Source of the DNA: Mustela lutreola
Lineage: Eukaryota; Chordata; Mammalia; Carnivora; Mustelidae
DNA: 64,000 nucleotides
Assembly: GCF_030435805.1 (NCBI RefSeq)
Contig: NC_081291.1
Location: forward strand, 15,089,001-15,153,000
Reading direction: 5' to 3'
Shown here piece after piece: positions 34,701-54,700 of the stretch (position 1 is the first letter of the stretch; every line of letters begins with the position of its first letter). Made by a program: the position numbers and the translations under genes. The notes under the pieces are model-generated. The model was not told where the DNA came from and ran no database searches. It was given only the letters and a program-made list of their open reading frames with translations.

Positions 34701-35855
34701 CGGAGGAAGGGCCACACTGGACAGTGAATGCAGGACCACGTCGCTGATTCTGCTGGCTGATCTTGGGCGGGCAAAGGAACCTCTGGGTGTCAGTTTAACT
34801 CTCTTTAAGATAGAGGAGGGGGGCCCTGACGGTCTTCCATCTAGGATGCCCACGTGAGCCAGAGGTCTGAGTAACCTGGGAAAGAGGCTTGGCTTGCATG
34901 TCACAGTTTTCCCATTTGTCACTTGATGGCCATCGCCGTGTCCTGGGCTCTGACACGCGAAGGTGCTCACTCTGTGGGGTGGGGCCCCACAATTGTCACA
35001 CACTCTGCAGAGGGAACCTGCAGCAACAAGTCCAAATCTGACTGTGCCTCTCACCTGCTGCAGGACCTTATAAGAGAGGCTTTGTCTCTCTGAGCCTCAG
35101 TTTCCACCTCTGGGAAATGGGAGTGTTGGTTCCTTGGTGAAGATCCAACGGTTAGACATACGATAGGGGCCTAATGTCGGTAGGAGCGGGAGCAGGGGAG
35201 ACTGATCAAGCCCCTGACCCACTCTGCGGCTGACTCATACCAAAACCTGGCCTTTCACTCAAGTTCAAAAATCCAATCAGGAAAAAACAATGTGCCTTTC
35301 TCCCAACCCCTTGGCAGCGTCCTCAGCCTCAGTTTCCCCAAAATATGAGCCAACCATACAATAGAGGCAGGGTTATAGGGCCCATGGTTGGATAGGCTAG
35401 GCTGGCACGAAGTCCTTGAGCTCAGAGGCATCTAGGAGCCATGACCTCCAACAAGGACCTTGACTGCCTACAGGCTCAGTCTCCCCATCTGGAATATAGG
35501 GTGAGATCCAGCATGTAGCACTTGAGTTTGGCCCTTGGTGATGGTATGTGGTAGGTGCTTAATAACTGTGCCATGCCATCATTTATTATAATTTATTGTC
35601 AGAGCCTGGATTTTGGATGTTTCTCTCCTGATTGTGACATCAGACAGGTCTTTGGACCTCTCTGAGCCTCCGTTTTTCCCATCTGGAAGATGGAGCTGAA
35701 CACACCAAACAGAGGCAGACTTCTGCTAGCCAGTACCTCCAGCTCCGATGGTCATGCTGGCAGTGATGGTAGGCCTCTAGAGAAGCAATCCCTCACCTCT
35801 GAATCCTGAAACACTTAAGCAGCAGCAATACTGAGGCTTTAAAAGTTTTGTGGGT

Positions 35856-35888
<33 letters not shown>

Positions 35889-36128
35889 CTGAAAGGATCC
35901 ATGTGAGTATGATAGGTAAGCTCTGGTGTAGAGCAGTCTGTGTGGGATTGGAATACTGTGACAGCTGAGAGTCCCTGGGTGTCCCACCCTGTGCGCTGGG
36001 CTTATACCACCATAGCCAGGACCGAAGACACCTGAAGATATATTTCCTGACTCTAAGAGACCCAGCCCACCCTTCCCGGGGCAGGGCTCTTTGGGCATGA
36101 AAACAGAGTCATAGGGAGTCCCCAGCTC
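34700..36128. other. HAPLN4-TM6SF2 intergenic region
   Basis: It contains MIR-like pieces (about 35040-35140, 35500-35710) and a TTTTG pentanucleotide microsatellite (35857-35886) whose minus-strand copy is A-rich just past the TM6SF2 stop. No gene is seen. Confidence 0.55.
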
Positions 36129-42099
<5,971 letters not shown>

Positions 42100-42199
42100 A
42101 GTGGCGGCGGCCGGACCCCGGCTCGGTCGCCGCGCGGCCTCCAGGGCGCTCGACTCTTCTGCGGCAGCGCGTCTGGGTTCGGGGGTTGCCAGGGCCCCA

Positions 42200-42240
42200 G
42201 TCCGGGCCCGCCCCACCCCGCCCCGCCCCGCCCTGCGCAA
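42200..42240 (-). promoter_or_regulatory. TM6SF2: TM6SF2 promoter GC-box cluster
   Basis: A run of overlapping CCGCCCC units (about 42208-42234) lies roughly 110-135 nt upstream of the TM6SF2 ATG within a CpG-rich block (about 41870-42400). This is the usual form of an Sp1-type promoter. The start site itself cannot be fixed. Confidence 0.5.
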
Positions 42241-42299
42241 AGGTCGCCCCCAGCTGTGCCTTGGTCCTGCAGCCTAGCCTAGCCGTGACTGTGCCCCGC

Positions 42300-44100
42300 G
42301 CTCCCGGGGAGCCTCCGAGGCCCGTCCCCCTGGAAGCGGTCCCTTTCCCCAGCCCTCCCTTTCCCGCGTCACCGTCACCGGACTCAGCTTGGGACTCAGC
42401 TTGGTTTCAGTGGCCTTCCCGGCCGCGGCTTCACTATTAAAGTCTAAAACTCCGTGTTGCCCGATGCTACCGCTCTTGAGGCGCGGGACTGCAACCTGGA
42501 GGCCCTGGGCCAGATATTTCAAGCTAGGGGAATTTGTTTTCCAGGCCTCCTTCTGTACTTCTGTTTTCTCCGTCCTAAGCCACCTGTGTACCTACCTCGA
42601 CTCTAAAGGGGACCCTTTTAAATGCCACATCCTCGTAGGATGAAGGGGATATTGGAGGCTTTCCACGCGGATGGAGGAACCTCAGTTGCTTGGACACAAA
42701 GAGTTCCCTTCAGGTCCTTTGGATTTGAGTGTTCAGGCAGTGGCCACACATATTTAAATACGTGGCGGGGTGTAAAGCTTTGACTGGGTCTGGGGATCAT
42801 CTCAAGGCAGGCAGCCAAGGTCATGGTTGGGGGGGGGGGGTCTCTTGAAGGACTGTGTGCTGTGTTCCTTCCATATAGCCTGGGCACCTTGTGGGCAGTT
42901 GAAGCTGTGCCCCTGCTCAGTGGGTGGTGTCCAAGGGAGAGAGTCCAAAGGGTGGGCTTAGATTAGGCATGGATTGCTAGTTTGGTTGAGTTTGGAACAG
43001 TGTGTCTGGCAGAGAGACTAGCGAGTTCAGGCCTGAGGCTGAGGTGTGGTGAGGGGGCTCAGAGGGTCAGAGTGGCAGAGCTGAGGGAGGATTCTGAACA
43101 GCCTGTAGGAGGCTGGGCTGGGTCCACCGGAAGACGCAAATGGTATTGGTGGGGGGGGGGGTGGCACCAAGGAGGGAACTATAGTTGGGTGGGGAGAGAA
43201 TAAGGAAGCAGTGCTTTCCAAGCAGCTTTGGACTCTCACCCATGTGGTACTCATAGCTGCTGGAAAAGAGTAAGCAGGTACCCACTCAGTACCTGCCCTT
43301 GGGGGGGCCCACAGTCTGTGGGTGGGGAAGAGTCATCCTTTTTCCATGCACCTCCTTGTCCTTGTGCCAGCTGGGTCCTTTCTCTGAGCCTGGGCAACAA
43401 GATGATCTTCAGGCCACAGACCTGACAGTGTCGCACCCAGCTGTCCGTTGCCCATGGGTTAAGTTCAGGTTCCTCTGGGCTGACCTGAGGCTCCAGTCTT
43501 GTTTCTTTCACTTTTCCCAACTCTAGCGGTGCCAACACCCCCCAAGCCTCCTATCTGCAAAATGGATCCTCTAGTATTTCCTCACTCCTTAAAGCAGATC
43601 CCAATGTCCTCTCCTCCATGTAGCCCTCTCTGCCACCCCAGCCCCGCTCCTCCTGCTGGAAGGCCGGCTGTCTGATCCAGCTGTCTAACAACCCGGCCTT
43701 GTATCTGTGTCTGGGATGTGCCTGTACATGCACATCAAATTTGGGGGCCATTTTCCAACTTTCCATTTGCCTGGGGGTAAAGTCCATGGGCTGAGTCTGG
43801 AGAGCCTCCAGGTCCTTAATTCAACTGAAGGGTGACATTCACCTAGGTGGCAAGGTGCCTGGGACCAAGGCCTAGGGTCCCCATCACTGGAACCTCTGGC
43901 TGCCCAGAGCTACTCTTGTGCTCAAGCCCTGGGACCACAGGACAGCTGGCACACATGGGAACGTCAACCCTTGCCTTGCTGGGCACAGCATCTACAGAGG
44001 GAACATAGAGTGGCATATGTCGTCCCAGCCTGGGCTCTGCTGCTGAGACTCACAGTCCCTGGATGCCCCTGTTCCCCAAACTCCCCAGGCTGCCACCAAG
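42300..44100. other. TM6SF2-SUGP1 intergenic region
   Basis: Mostly unique sequence, with G runs at 42830-42840 and 43150-43160. No coding exon, Can-SINE or RNA gene is recognised. Confidence 0.5.
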
Positions 44101-44104
44101 ACAG

Positions 44105-45163
44105 CAACCCAATTCCTCTTCACATTTATTAGTCTCAGGTTCACCACCACGGACACAATACGACAGACTGGCTGCCCCAGGGCACAGAGCCTATCCATCC
44201 GGTTCACGCAGTTGGTGCTGCTTACTAAATGACTGTGAGAACGCAGACTGGCCCAGAAGCCCAACTCCAGCTGGAGTCCTCAAGCCCATGAGCCCACAGG
44301 GGTTGACCAAGACCCACAAGGCACATGTGTGGACAGATGGGTGGGTTGTGGGGATCCCCCAGGTCTCCAAGCCATACTTGAATGGTGGCTCTCAGATTCC
44401 TAGGACCCCACACAAGCTGCTCACTCAGCAGCTACAACTGACCCCAGGTGGTCTCGGCACAGATGTTCGGCTCAGGCTCTGGCGATGTGGGGAGTACTTG
44501 GTATGCTGCATCTGTCCACAGAGTGGACATGAGCCCCAGAGAGTCCCGTGTCCATCCACTGAAAGGATCCAGGGCAGCTGGGGTGGCTTGGCTACAACTG
44601 TCGCTGACTAGCTTCAAGGAGTGGCTGTCAGCGCCACCTGCTGGTGAGGTGATTGGTACAGGTGTGTCCTGGGTCCAGCGGACCCGCAGATCTGAGGAGG
44701 GTTGGGCCCTGTCTGGGGACCCCTTCCACCCTAAGCCCTACAGCACAGTGCCACGATAGGAGGTCCCTGGTGCCCCTGGTCCAGGTGCAGCCAGGGCTTG
44801 GCTGGTCAGCCACCAGTTCCTCTCAGAGGATCTGTGGATCCTCCCCTCAACTCCAAGCCAGGCTGGTGGGAGAGGGGCCCACAGACACAGGTCTAGACGG
44901 TTCTCATATTTTTCAGGCACTACGGAGCTTTCCCAGTGGCATCCCAGCCCCATCTGCCCAGCCCAGCCCCGTTGCTAAGGAAACAGAGGGGTTTCTGGTG
45001 ATGGCAAAACCAGGCTTCCATGGTAGGCAAGCACTGGAACTTTAATACACGGCACGACATTCGAGACAATGGGAGGGGCAGGCAGAAATGCAGGCCAGAA
45101 CATTCCACAGTCCAGGGATGGTCAGTCGTTTGGAAAATACATTTGTGTGTTTTTCCAGAATAC
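44105..45163 (-). other. SUGP1: SUGP1 3' UTR region with two possible poly(A) sites
   Basis: An ATTAAA lies at 45046-45041, about 120 nt past the stop, and a canonical AATAAA at 44130-44125 is followed by a GU-rich stretch. Either a short or a roughly 1-kb 3' UTR is possible. No gene is seen in the rest. Confidence 0.5.
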
Positions 45164-45190
45164 TCAGTAGTAAGGCCGTCTGGGGTTGTT
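45164..45190 (-). CDS. SUGP1: SUGP1 terminal coding exon
   Basis: Only 27 nt are coding: NNPRRPYY and TGA at 45166-45164. The acceptor is ccacag. The same short terminal peptide ends human SUGP1. Confidence 0.93.
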   Translation of the reverse strand, partial: NNPRRPYY

Positions 45191-48100
45191 CTGTGGGAGG
45201 CAAAAAAGATAAAAAGGAGAGGGGGTCAATGCTAAAGACAGCAGTTTCTCTTGCCCAGAACGTTCCAGGGACAGCTAAGCCCACATCCTCCAGAGCAGAG
45301 GGCAGGTGGAAAGGTGGGGAGTCGCTAGTGAGACCTGGCCTAGTTGGACTGTGAAAGGAGAGACAGCTCTGTCACCAGCACCGCCGCCCCCTGCTGAGAT
45401 TCTGGGCAACCCAGAATCACACGGGGGCTGGGGACACACGCACCAGGGGGTTGGGCCGGAAGCGGTAGGCCAGCATCATCCTCTTTCGGAAAGCCTCATA
45501 CTCATCATCCTCTTTGGAGAGCTCAGCTGGCCGGTCGATGCCAAAGCCTGCTCCATCTACTGTGGTGGTGCCTCTGCAGGGGGGCAGGGGGATGACAGGG
45601 CCAAGTGAGCAGAGGGCCAGGCTGCTGGCAGCACAAGAGGCGGCAGGGGGTGCACTCACTTGTTCACTGGGTTCTTGATGCCCTGGCCCTCTGAGCCCAG
45701 CCCGTCGCCCTCCTTCCAGCCCATTTTCATCAGCATCTGGTAACCAATGTTCTCCACCGTCAGCTTGAACTCCTTGTACTCTGAGTAGTCAGGTTCTCGG
45801 CCTTCCTGCAGAGCAAGGAGGTACCTGTCATCCACCAGGGTTGCAACTGTCCCGGGTCCCAGCCCTGGCCAGAACACCACCACGTCCCACCAGCAATGGC
45901 CTCACTGGATGCTGGGACCTCCTGCTCATATGAAGCCTCTGTACCAGGTCAGATTCCTTGAGAACAGACCAAAATGCTCCTTCTCAGGGTCCCAAGGCCA
46001 GACTTTGTACCAAGCTGCCTGGTGGCCAAGTCAACAAGGGCAAGGAGACAGGTCACACAGGCCTCACCCACCACGGGAAAGATTAATGGTTCATCAGCAA
46101 AGAGAAGTCCTAGGTTCTGAGGGCAATTCTTTACACAGAATGCTAAAAAGATGAGGTCAGTAAGTTGTTGACGACGTTATGCGGTACAAAACAGTTTTAC
46201 AAAAATCCCCCAAAAGATGACAAGGGAGGTGCCCCATCAGGCAGACTCTCCTCAGAAGCACAATGACAGCATGGGAGGAATGTGAATTCCTCTTCTGGAG
46301 AAGCCAGTCCATAGGGCCTTCTGCCTGAGAGACGCTTTGCCTGTAAACTGCACTTAATTGGCTCCACTGAAAGCAGATTTTCCCAGAAGCCCTGGGAGAT
46401 ATTTCTAAAGCAGCAGCTGAGCTGCTTTCTGCTAATTCTCTCCACAGACGGTGTCTATCATCAACAGATGCCTCCTGAGGCAAGAGGGCCCAGCTCCCCC
46501 TGTGAATGGGGGGGACGGGGGGGGCTTGAGGCTGCCTCAGACTCCTGCCTCATGAGGCTAACAGGAGGGGCTGGGCCACTAGCCTGGCTGCCTGCCAGCC
46601 CGCCCACAGCCCCTGCTGGTCCCGGGGACCTTCCCAGCTCACCTTCAGGGCCTTGAAGGTTTCCATGAACTTCTCCAGCTCATCTGGAGGCAGGAAGTCT
46701 CCGATAAAGTGCTTGCCGCGGCCCATCTTTGTCAGCTGCTCGGCCCACTCTGCCCAGTGAAGCGGGGGAAAGTGAGAGAAAGGAAGAGGCAGGGAGCGGG
46801 CTGGGTGGCCCCACAGCACAGATGTGAGTCTTGGGCGGGGGGCAGGGACTCAGGTCCCAGGGGAATGAGGTGGCTGGTTGAGGCCCCGACCCAAACCCTG
46901 CTCCTCCAGGGAGCCCTTCTAAGTGCCATGTTCAAACAGCAGTGACAGCTTAGAGAATTCCTCTTTTTTCCACCGAGCAGAGGGAGAGAAGCCAGGAGTC
47001 TCTGGCTCCAGACCGTACAAGTTGCACAGGCGGCTTAAGGCCCCAGGTGGTGCCTCTAGCTTCCTTCCTGGGCAGGCTTCCTGAGCCTGCGGTGCCAAGG
47101 GCACGGCCTTACCCAGAGACCCCGGCCTTCACCCCACCTGCAATGTGCTCCCCGGCGTACCCCGAGTCTTGTCCATCTCCATGCGCCGCAGCTGATGTTC
47201 CCAGGTGCCCAGCTCGCTGTCCACCTCCTCGTCACTGTCATAGCCATGCTGGTGCTGCTGCAGGGCCTTCTCCCACAACAACTGCATGTCCTGCATCGCA
47301 CGCTTGTGCTGCATGATCATGTCATACATCTGCTGCATCTGTGGGCGACACATGCTGGTGAGTGGGGCCTGGGACCGCACGTGCAGGTGGCTAACCCCCC
47401 TGCCTTCCCTGCACATGCCAGGTGCCCTCACCCGTCCCACGTCCCGCCCTCCCCAGGGCAGGCACAGGAGCAGGGCTCGGAGCAAGTACTCAGGAAGACA
47501 CAAGGTCCCGCATCAGGGCGTACCCCGCCTTCCCTGAACACCTGCATGGAGCAGGGAAGCACCCTCTCTACTGCACCAAGTCTGGCCCGGAACCCAGCAC
47601 ATCGCAGGCACCCTTGCTGTGGACCAAGCGAACGCACCACAGGCCCCTGACCATGGAAGGGCTGAGGGAGAGGCAACGCAGCTGCTGGCCCTGAGGAGGT
47701 GACTGGAGTTGAGTGTCCCCAAGGACCAACAGACAGGTGCCCGCAGCTCCCCAGGAAAGCAGCAGAGAGGCCAAGTCAGCCCTTAGCCCAATCACAGCCC
47801 AACACCAACTGAGCATTTGTCCCATTGATTCGGGCACCCAGGTCTGTCCTGTCCTGGATGCCGGGGGGCACTGGAAGGAAAACTAAGTGGAGACTACCTA
47901 GTCAGGAAAAGCCCACAAGCATGCTGGGGAGTAGCTGCACAGCACCAGCCTCAGGGGCTGCCCAGGCAGTGGGAGACGGCCTCAGCTCTGGGTCCAGCGC
48001 AGGCTGGGGAGGGTCCCTGGGAGGCAGAATGCCGCTGACAGGGCCCTGTCTGCCCAAGGACCTCTCCCCTGACTGTGGGCTCCACCCAGCAGAGGGAGGC

Positions 48101-51100
48101 TCAGAAAGAACAGCACACGACCACTGACAACTGTGAGACGACGCGGGGGCAGTACCCCACGAGCCCTGCCAGAGCCTGCCTGTTCTGCCCCACAGACTTA
48201 CCTCCTGCTGCTCCTTCAGCTGCTTCTTCTGGGCATCTGACAGCTCTGTGACACCCACCAGACCTACGGGCTTCCCTTTCTCATAGCCAAGCCCCTTGAG
48301 GTCCTGAACTGGAAACAAGACACAGGCTGGTCAGCCATGGATGCACAGGTCCAGACTTGCTCCTGCATGAGGCACAGTGTCCAGGCACATGACCTCTCCA
48401 GGCAGGCGCTATAGCCCCATGTTGCAGATGATGACATCAGAACTTACAGGTCAAGGGCCTCACTCAAGGTCACATGTCTGACGGGTGACAGGATGGGGAC
48501 TTTGCAAAGGCAAAGACATGAGAGCCAAGATAGACTGTGCCTGTGCGTGTGTGTGTGTGTGACACACACTGACTCTTGGAAATAGGCCTGCAGGGAACAG
48601 ACACCCAGCGTAGACACACAAGGGTTCAGAGTCTGGCATAAGTCTCGGCTGTGTGGCTGTTAGCTCCTTCCGGGGAGGCAGCCGACCATCCTCAAAGCAA
48701 CTGACATTTAGTTTGGCATCAGCTTCGGAGTTTGACTGGAGCCAGCAACACTAATGCACACGAAGATGCTGTGACGGCCCCATCTGGGTGGCGGAAACCA
48801 CCACCCCTCAGGCGACAGCTTCCTGGGGGAGAAGCTGGGCAGACGGGGTACAGAGGCCCTTCTGGTACATGCAAAGAGCCAGGTCCTCCCAGAACACCAG
48901 GGTTGAGGCCTTGCCTGCCAGAACCACCCACAAGTGCTCCTTGAGCCCATGTTTATACCCTAATACCTTCTAGAAGGTCTGTGTGAGAGTCCTGTGAACA
49001 GGGCAAGGTAGGCAAGGTTTGAGCAGCCTGCTGTGTGCTTGCAGCATGCCCATCGTCCCTCTCCTTGGGCCCCTTTACCAGCAAGCAACCAGGTGGGGAC
49101 TGCTCAACCTCCCCTTGGGACGATGCGGACCAGTGGGCCTTAAACCTGGACATGAGCCCTTGGAGCCTGTGCCTGCACACTAGACCACACAGGGAGGCTT
49201 CCTCACCAGCTGGGAGATGGGCCACGCTTCAGGGATATGAGTTCTGAACCGCAGGGCACACACATGGCAGAAGAGCACTCACGGCTGAGCACCCTCCATT
49301 ACTGTGGGCCCCAGAGTTGGACGCTTGATGGCAATCTGACCCGAGACACCCTCAACCCTGGGGAGTGATGCTATCTAGAACCCTAGGGAGTAGTAGAATC
49401 TTCACTAGCTTTTCTCCTTGGACTAAAAGACCATCCTCAAAGCTGGACGGTCAAGGCCAAAAGGCCAGCCACGTAACTTGGGTGGGCTGCCTTCCCTCTT
49501 GGCCCATCCTTGCACAAGAAACGTAGGTGTCAGCACCAGGGCGCAAAGGCCTCCTCGGCATACTTGTGCGTCCGGGGGCGAGGGCTGTGGAGAGGGTTCC
49601 ACCTTCGGGGCAGGCTGTGTGGAGGGCAGTGTGCCAGAGGGCATGAGAAAGGCTCTCTCACTCATTCTCACCTGCAGAATGGGACGGCAACAGACTCCCC
49701 ATCCTGGTGGGTTTGTCGTAGAAAAGGAGAAATGAGACCACATGCTCTGGCCACCTCTGAAACTGTCAAGGAGGCGGACGTTGGAGTGGATTGTGCAAAA
49801 CTGACTGTGGCAATCATGGGGCTTAGCATCATGTACTTCCCAAGCTTTCTATGACAAGAATGGATCCAAGTACTTTAAAGCTTAAGGGAGGTAACAGGAT
49901 CCATCTGTATGCTGTCTACAGGAGACTCGCTTTAGATACAAAGTCACAAATAAGTTCAAAGTGAAAGGATAGAAAAATATACTACGTGCAAACAGTAACC
50001 AACAGCCAGCTGGGATGGCCTTACCAGCATCAGACAAAACAGACTTCTAGCCAAAAAGGTTACAAGAGACCAAGAAAGAGGTTCTATGTTGGTAAAAAAT
50101 TTGAAACAGAAAAATGATGTAACGAGTATATAGCAAAATTGACAAAACTGAGGAGAGAAATACACAGTTCTACAATAACCACTAGAGGCTTCAATGACCC
50201 ATTTTTTAAAGGGACAGGGTATCTAGATAGAAAATCAATAAGGATATAGAATTAAACACTACAACCAGGGAGACCTAACCGATGTACACAGAACATGCAA
50301 ACCAACAATGGCAGAATACAGTGCACATGGAACATTCCCCACAACAGATTACCTGTTAGGCTCCAAAAACGGGTTTTAATACATTTTAAAAGACCGAAAT
50401 CATAACAAGTACCTTTTCTGATCACGATGGAATAAAACTAGAGATCAGTAACAGAGGGAAAATTGGAAAACTCACAAATAGCTGGAAATTAAACAACATA
50501 CTCTTAAACAATCAATGGGCCTAAGAAGAAATCACCAAGAGAGATAAGAAAATATTTAAGAGATGAACACAAAAGCATGAGAGCAAAACAGGTGGGATAG
50601 AACAAAAGCAGTGCTACAAGAGAAACATAGAGCTATAACTGCACATAATTAAAAAGAATGATCTCTAGGGCGCCTGGGTGGCTCAGTGGGTTAAGCCGCT
50701 GCCTTTGGCTCAGGTAGTGATCTCAGGGTTCTGGGATCGAGTCCCGCATCGGGCTCTCTGCTCAGCAGGGAGCCTGCTTCCTCCTCTCTCTCTCTGCCTG
50801 CCTCTCTGCCTACTTGTGATCTCTCTGTCAAATAAATAAAATCTTAAAAAAAAAAAATAAAAATAAAAAGAATGATCTCTAATCAATAACTTAACTACAT
50901 ACTTTAAAGGACTAGAAAAAGAAAAGCAAACTAATTTCAGAGCTAGCAGAGGGAAGGAAATAAAGATCAGAATGAAGATATAAGAAGTAGGGAAGAGAAA
51001 TACAGAAAATCCACAAAACCAAAAGCTGGTTTTTTGAAAAGATCAACCAAAGTGACATACCTTTAGACAGACTGCCTAAGGAAAAACATGAGAAAAGACT

Positions 51101-51716
51101 CACTAAAATTAGAAATAAAAGAGGGGATATTACGAATGACATTACAGAAATAAAAAGGAACTATAAAAGATTACAATGAACACCTGTTAAGCCAACTACT
51201 TGGATAACATGGATGAAGTGAACCAATTCCTAGAAACGTATAAACCACCAAAACTAACTCAAGAAGAGAAAACCTGGGGCACCTGGATGGTTCAGTAGGT
51301 TAAGGCTCTGCCTTCAGCTCGGGTCGTGATCTCAGGGTCTTGGGATCGAGCCCGGTGTCGGGCTTTCTGCTCAGCGGGAAGCCTGCTTCCCCCTCTCTCT
51401 GCCTGCCTCTCTGCCTACTTGTGATCTCTCTCTCTGTGTCAAATAAATAAATAAAATCTTAAAAAAAAAAAAAAGAAAGAAAGAAAGAGAAAATCTAAAC
51501 AGACTTTTATCAAGTAAGGAGACTGAATCAGCAATCAAAAGCCTTCCAATGGGGACGCCTGGGTGGCTCAGTGGGTTAAAGCCTCTGCCTTCGGCTCAGG
51601 TCATGGTCCCAGGGTTCTGGGATCGAGCCCCGCATCGGGCTCTCTGCTCAGCAGGGAGCCTGCTTCCTCCTCTCTCTCTCTGCCTGCCTCTATGTCTACC
51701 TGTGATCTCTGTCTGT

Positions 51717-51752
<36 letters not shown>

Positions 51753-54700
51753 AAAAAAAAAAAATTAAAAAAATTAAAAAAAAAAAAGCCTTCCAATGAA
51801 CAAAAGCCCAGAACCAGATGCCATTACTGGTGAATTCCAACCATTTATTACTAATATTTTATTATTCATTTGAGAGAGAGAGAGAAAACACAGAGGGAGA
51901 ATGAGAGGAAGAAGCAGACTCCCTGCCAAGCAGAGAGCCCTATGCAGGTCTCTATTCCAGGACCCGGAGATCCTGACCTGAGCCGAAGGCAGACACTTAA
52001 CTGACTGAGCCACCTAGGTGCCCCGAATTCTACGAACCATTTACATATTTATTTATTATTTCTACCAACCTTTTTTTTTTTTTAAAGATTTTATTTATTT
52101 GAGAGAGAGAGAATGAGCAAGCATGAGAAGTGGAGGGTCAGAGGGAGAAGCAGACACCCCACCGAGCAGGGAGCCCGAGGCAGGACTCGATCCTGGGACT
52201 CTGGGATCCTGACCTGACCCGAAGGCAGTCACCCAACCAACTGAGCCACCCAGGCACCCTCTAGAACCATTTAAAAGAACAATTAATGTTAATAATTCTC
52301 AAACTCTTCCAAAAAAGTGGAGGGAATATTTCCTCATTCCGTAACACTAGTATTACTCTGATACTAAAAGCAGACAAGGACACAAGAAAACTACAGAACA
52401 ACATTCCTTATGCATATAGATGCAGACATCCGCAACAAAATACCAGCACACTGAATACAGCAGCATGTTAAAAGGATTATTCACTATGAGCAAGTGGGGT
52501 TTATCCCAGAAATGCAAGGGTGGTTTAAACAGAATTCTGGTGCCAATGTGTATGTGGGAGGGTCACCCACACAACAAGCAATTCTCAGATACCTGCTGGG
52601 TGTCCAATAGGTCAACTCAGTTCTAGCACTATTCACCAGGAGGTAGCACTGGATTCCATGGGTTAAGGGGTCAGTCTTTTCAGACTGCTCCCTCCACCCC
52701 GGCCACCTTTAGCCACCAGCTACAGGCCCAGGTCATCACATAAGCTACTGGCTAGCTGCAGATCAGACGTTCTAGCAATCCCCTCCTGGGTTCAATTAGC
52801 TTGCTATACTGACTCACAGAACTCAGAAAAACACTTTACTTACCGGATTACTGCCTTACTTACATATCATGCATGGAAATAACTTAGTAAGGCCAGATGG
52901 AAAAGATGCCCTGGGCAAGGTATGGGGAAAGCAGCCAGAGCTTCTATGCTCTGAGTGTGCCATTCTCTCTAAACCTCCACGTGTGCAACCTGGAAGCTCT
53001 CTGAACCCTGTGTCTTCGAGTTTTGTGGAGGCTTCGGTGCACAGGCATGGTTGATGAAATCGCTAGCTGCTGTTGACTGATTCAATCTCCAGCCCCTCTC
53101 CCCTCCCTGGAAACTAGAGGGTGGGATGGAAAGTGCTAGCCCTCCGTTCATGGTCAGTTCCCCGGGCAACGAGCCCCTATCCTTAGGTGCTTTCCAAAAG
53201 TCACCTCAGTAATGTAAACCCAGTTGCAGTGGAAAGGGGCTTATTATAAACAACAAGACCCCCATTTCACCTTTATGGCTCTGAAGCATTTTCATGAACT
53301 GAGGATGGAGACCAATAATACAACAAAAGATGCTCCCACTGCTCTTATCACTCAGGAAATTCCAAGGGTTTTGGGAGTAACTGTGAGCCAGGAACTGTGA
53401 ACAAAGATCAAATACATATGAGAAATATTATTTTGGTCATCTGAATGGCCAAATATGTATTTCTAGTAAACCACAATGTCACATGGCTCAATATGAGAAA
53501 ATTAACCAATGTAATATACCACATTAGCAGACTGAAGAAAAAAACCCATGCAATCATTTCAACTGATACAGAGAAAGCATGGGACAAAATCCAGTACCAC
53601 TTCATGGTAAAAACATTCAATGAACTAGGAACGGAAAGAACATATCAACATGATAAACACATAGCTAACATCATATTCAATAATGAAAAACTGAAAAAAC
53701 ATGCCCCTTAAGATCAAAATAAGACAAGGATGCCCATTTTCCCCCACCTCCATTCAACTTAGTACTAGAAGTGCTAACCAGAGCAATCAGGCAAGAAAAA
53801 GAAATAAGAGGCATCCCACTTGGAAAGCAAGAAGTATCTCTTGTTGCACATGACATTACCATAATTATACATACGGAAAAACCTAAAGAATCCATCAAAA
53901 GATTGTCAGAGCTAATAAGTGAATTTAGTGAAGTTGGAGGATCCAACACGAACATGCAAAAATCAGTTGTATTTCTATACATTAGCAACAAACAATCCTA
54001 AATGAAAATTTAAAAAGCAATTCTGTTTACAATAGCATCCAAAAAAAAAAAAAATCACTTCGAAACAAATTTAACCAGGGAAGTATGAGACATGTACAAT
54101 GAAAACCACAAACCATGTTGAAAGAAATTAAAGAAGATCTAGATAAACACAAAGACATCTGTGTTCACAGTCTGGAAGACTGGTTGTTGTTGCTGTTGTT
54201 GTAAGGAGACGTAAATATTGTTAACATTATTGTGTCCATACTATCCAAAGCAATCTACAGACTCAAGGCAATCCCTATCAAAATCCCAACAGTGTTTTTG
54301 CAGAAATGGAGAAGCCCATCTGAAAATTCAAGATCCTCAACAGCTAAAGCTTGAGGAAGAAGGACAAAGTTGGAAGACCAACTTACTACAAAGCTACAGT
54401 AATCAAAAACAGTTGATACTGACCTAAAGACAGACATACAAACCAGCAGGACAGAAAAGAGAGCCCAGAAATAAACCCTTACATCTAAGGACAACTGAGA
54501 TTTGACAAGGGCATCAAGACCATCCAATGGGGAAAGAAAAGTCTCTTCAACAAATGGTGCTGGGAAAACCGGATCTCCACATGCAAGAGAATAAAGTTGG
54601 ATCCTTAGCTTATATCACATATAAAAACTGCTTCAAGATAGATCAAAGACCTAAAACTAAAAAAACTCAGAACATAGGGGCAAATCCTCACGACCTTGAA

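Noticed and set aside
51549-51833. Small proteins with the [23 protein letters not shown] type of sequence
   Set aside because: These recur at every Can-SINE and are translations of the SINE.
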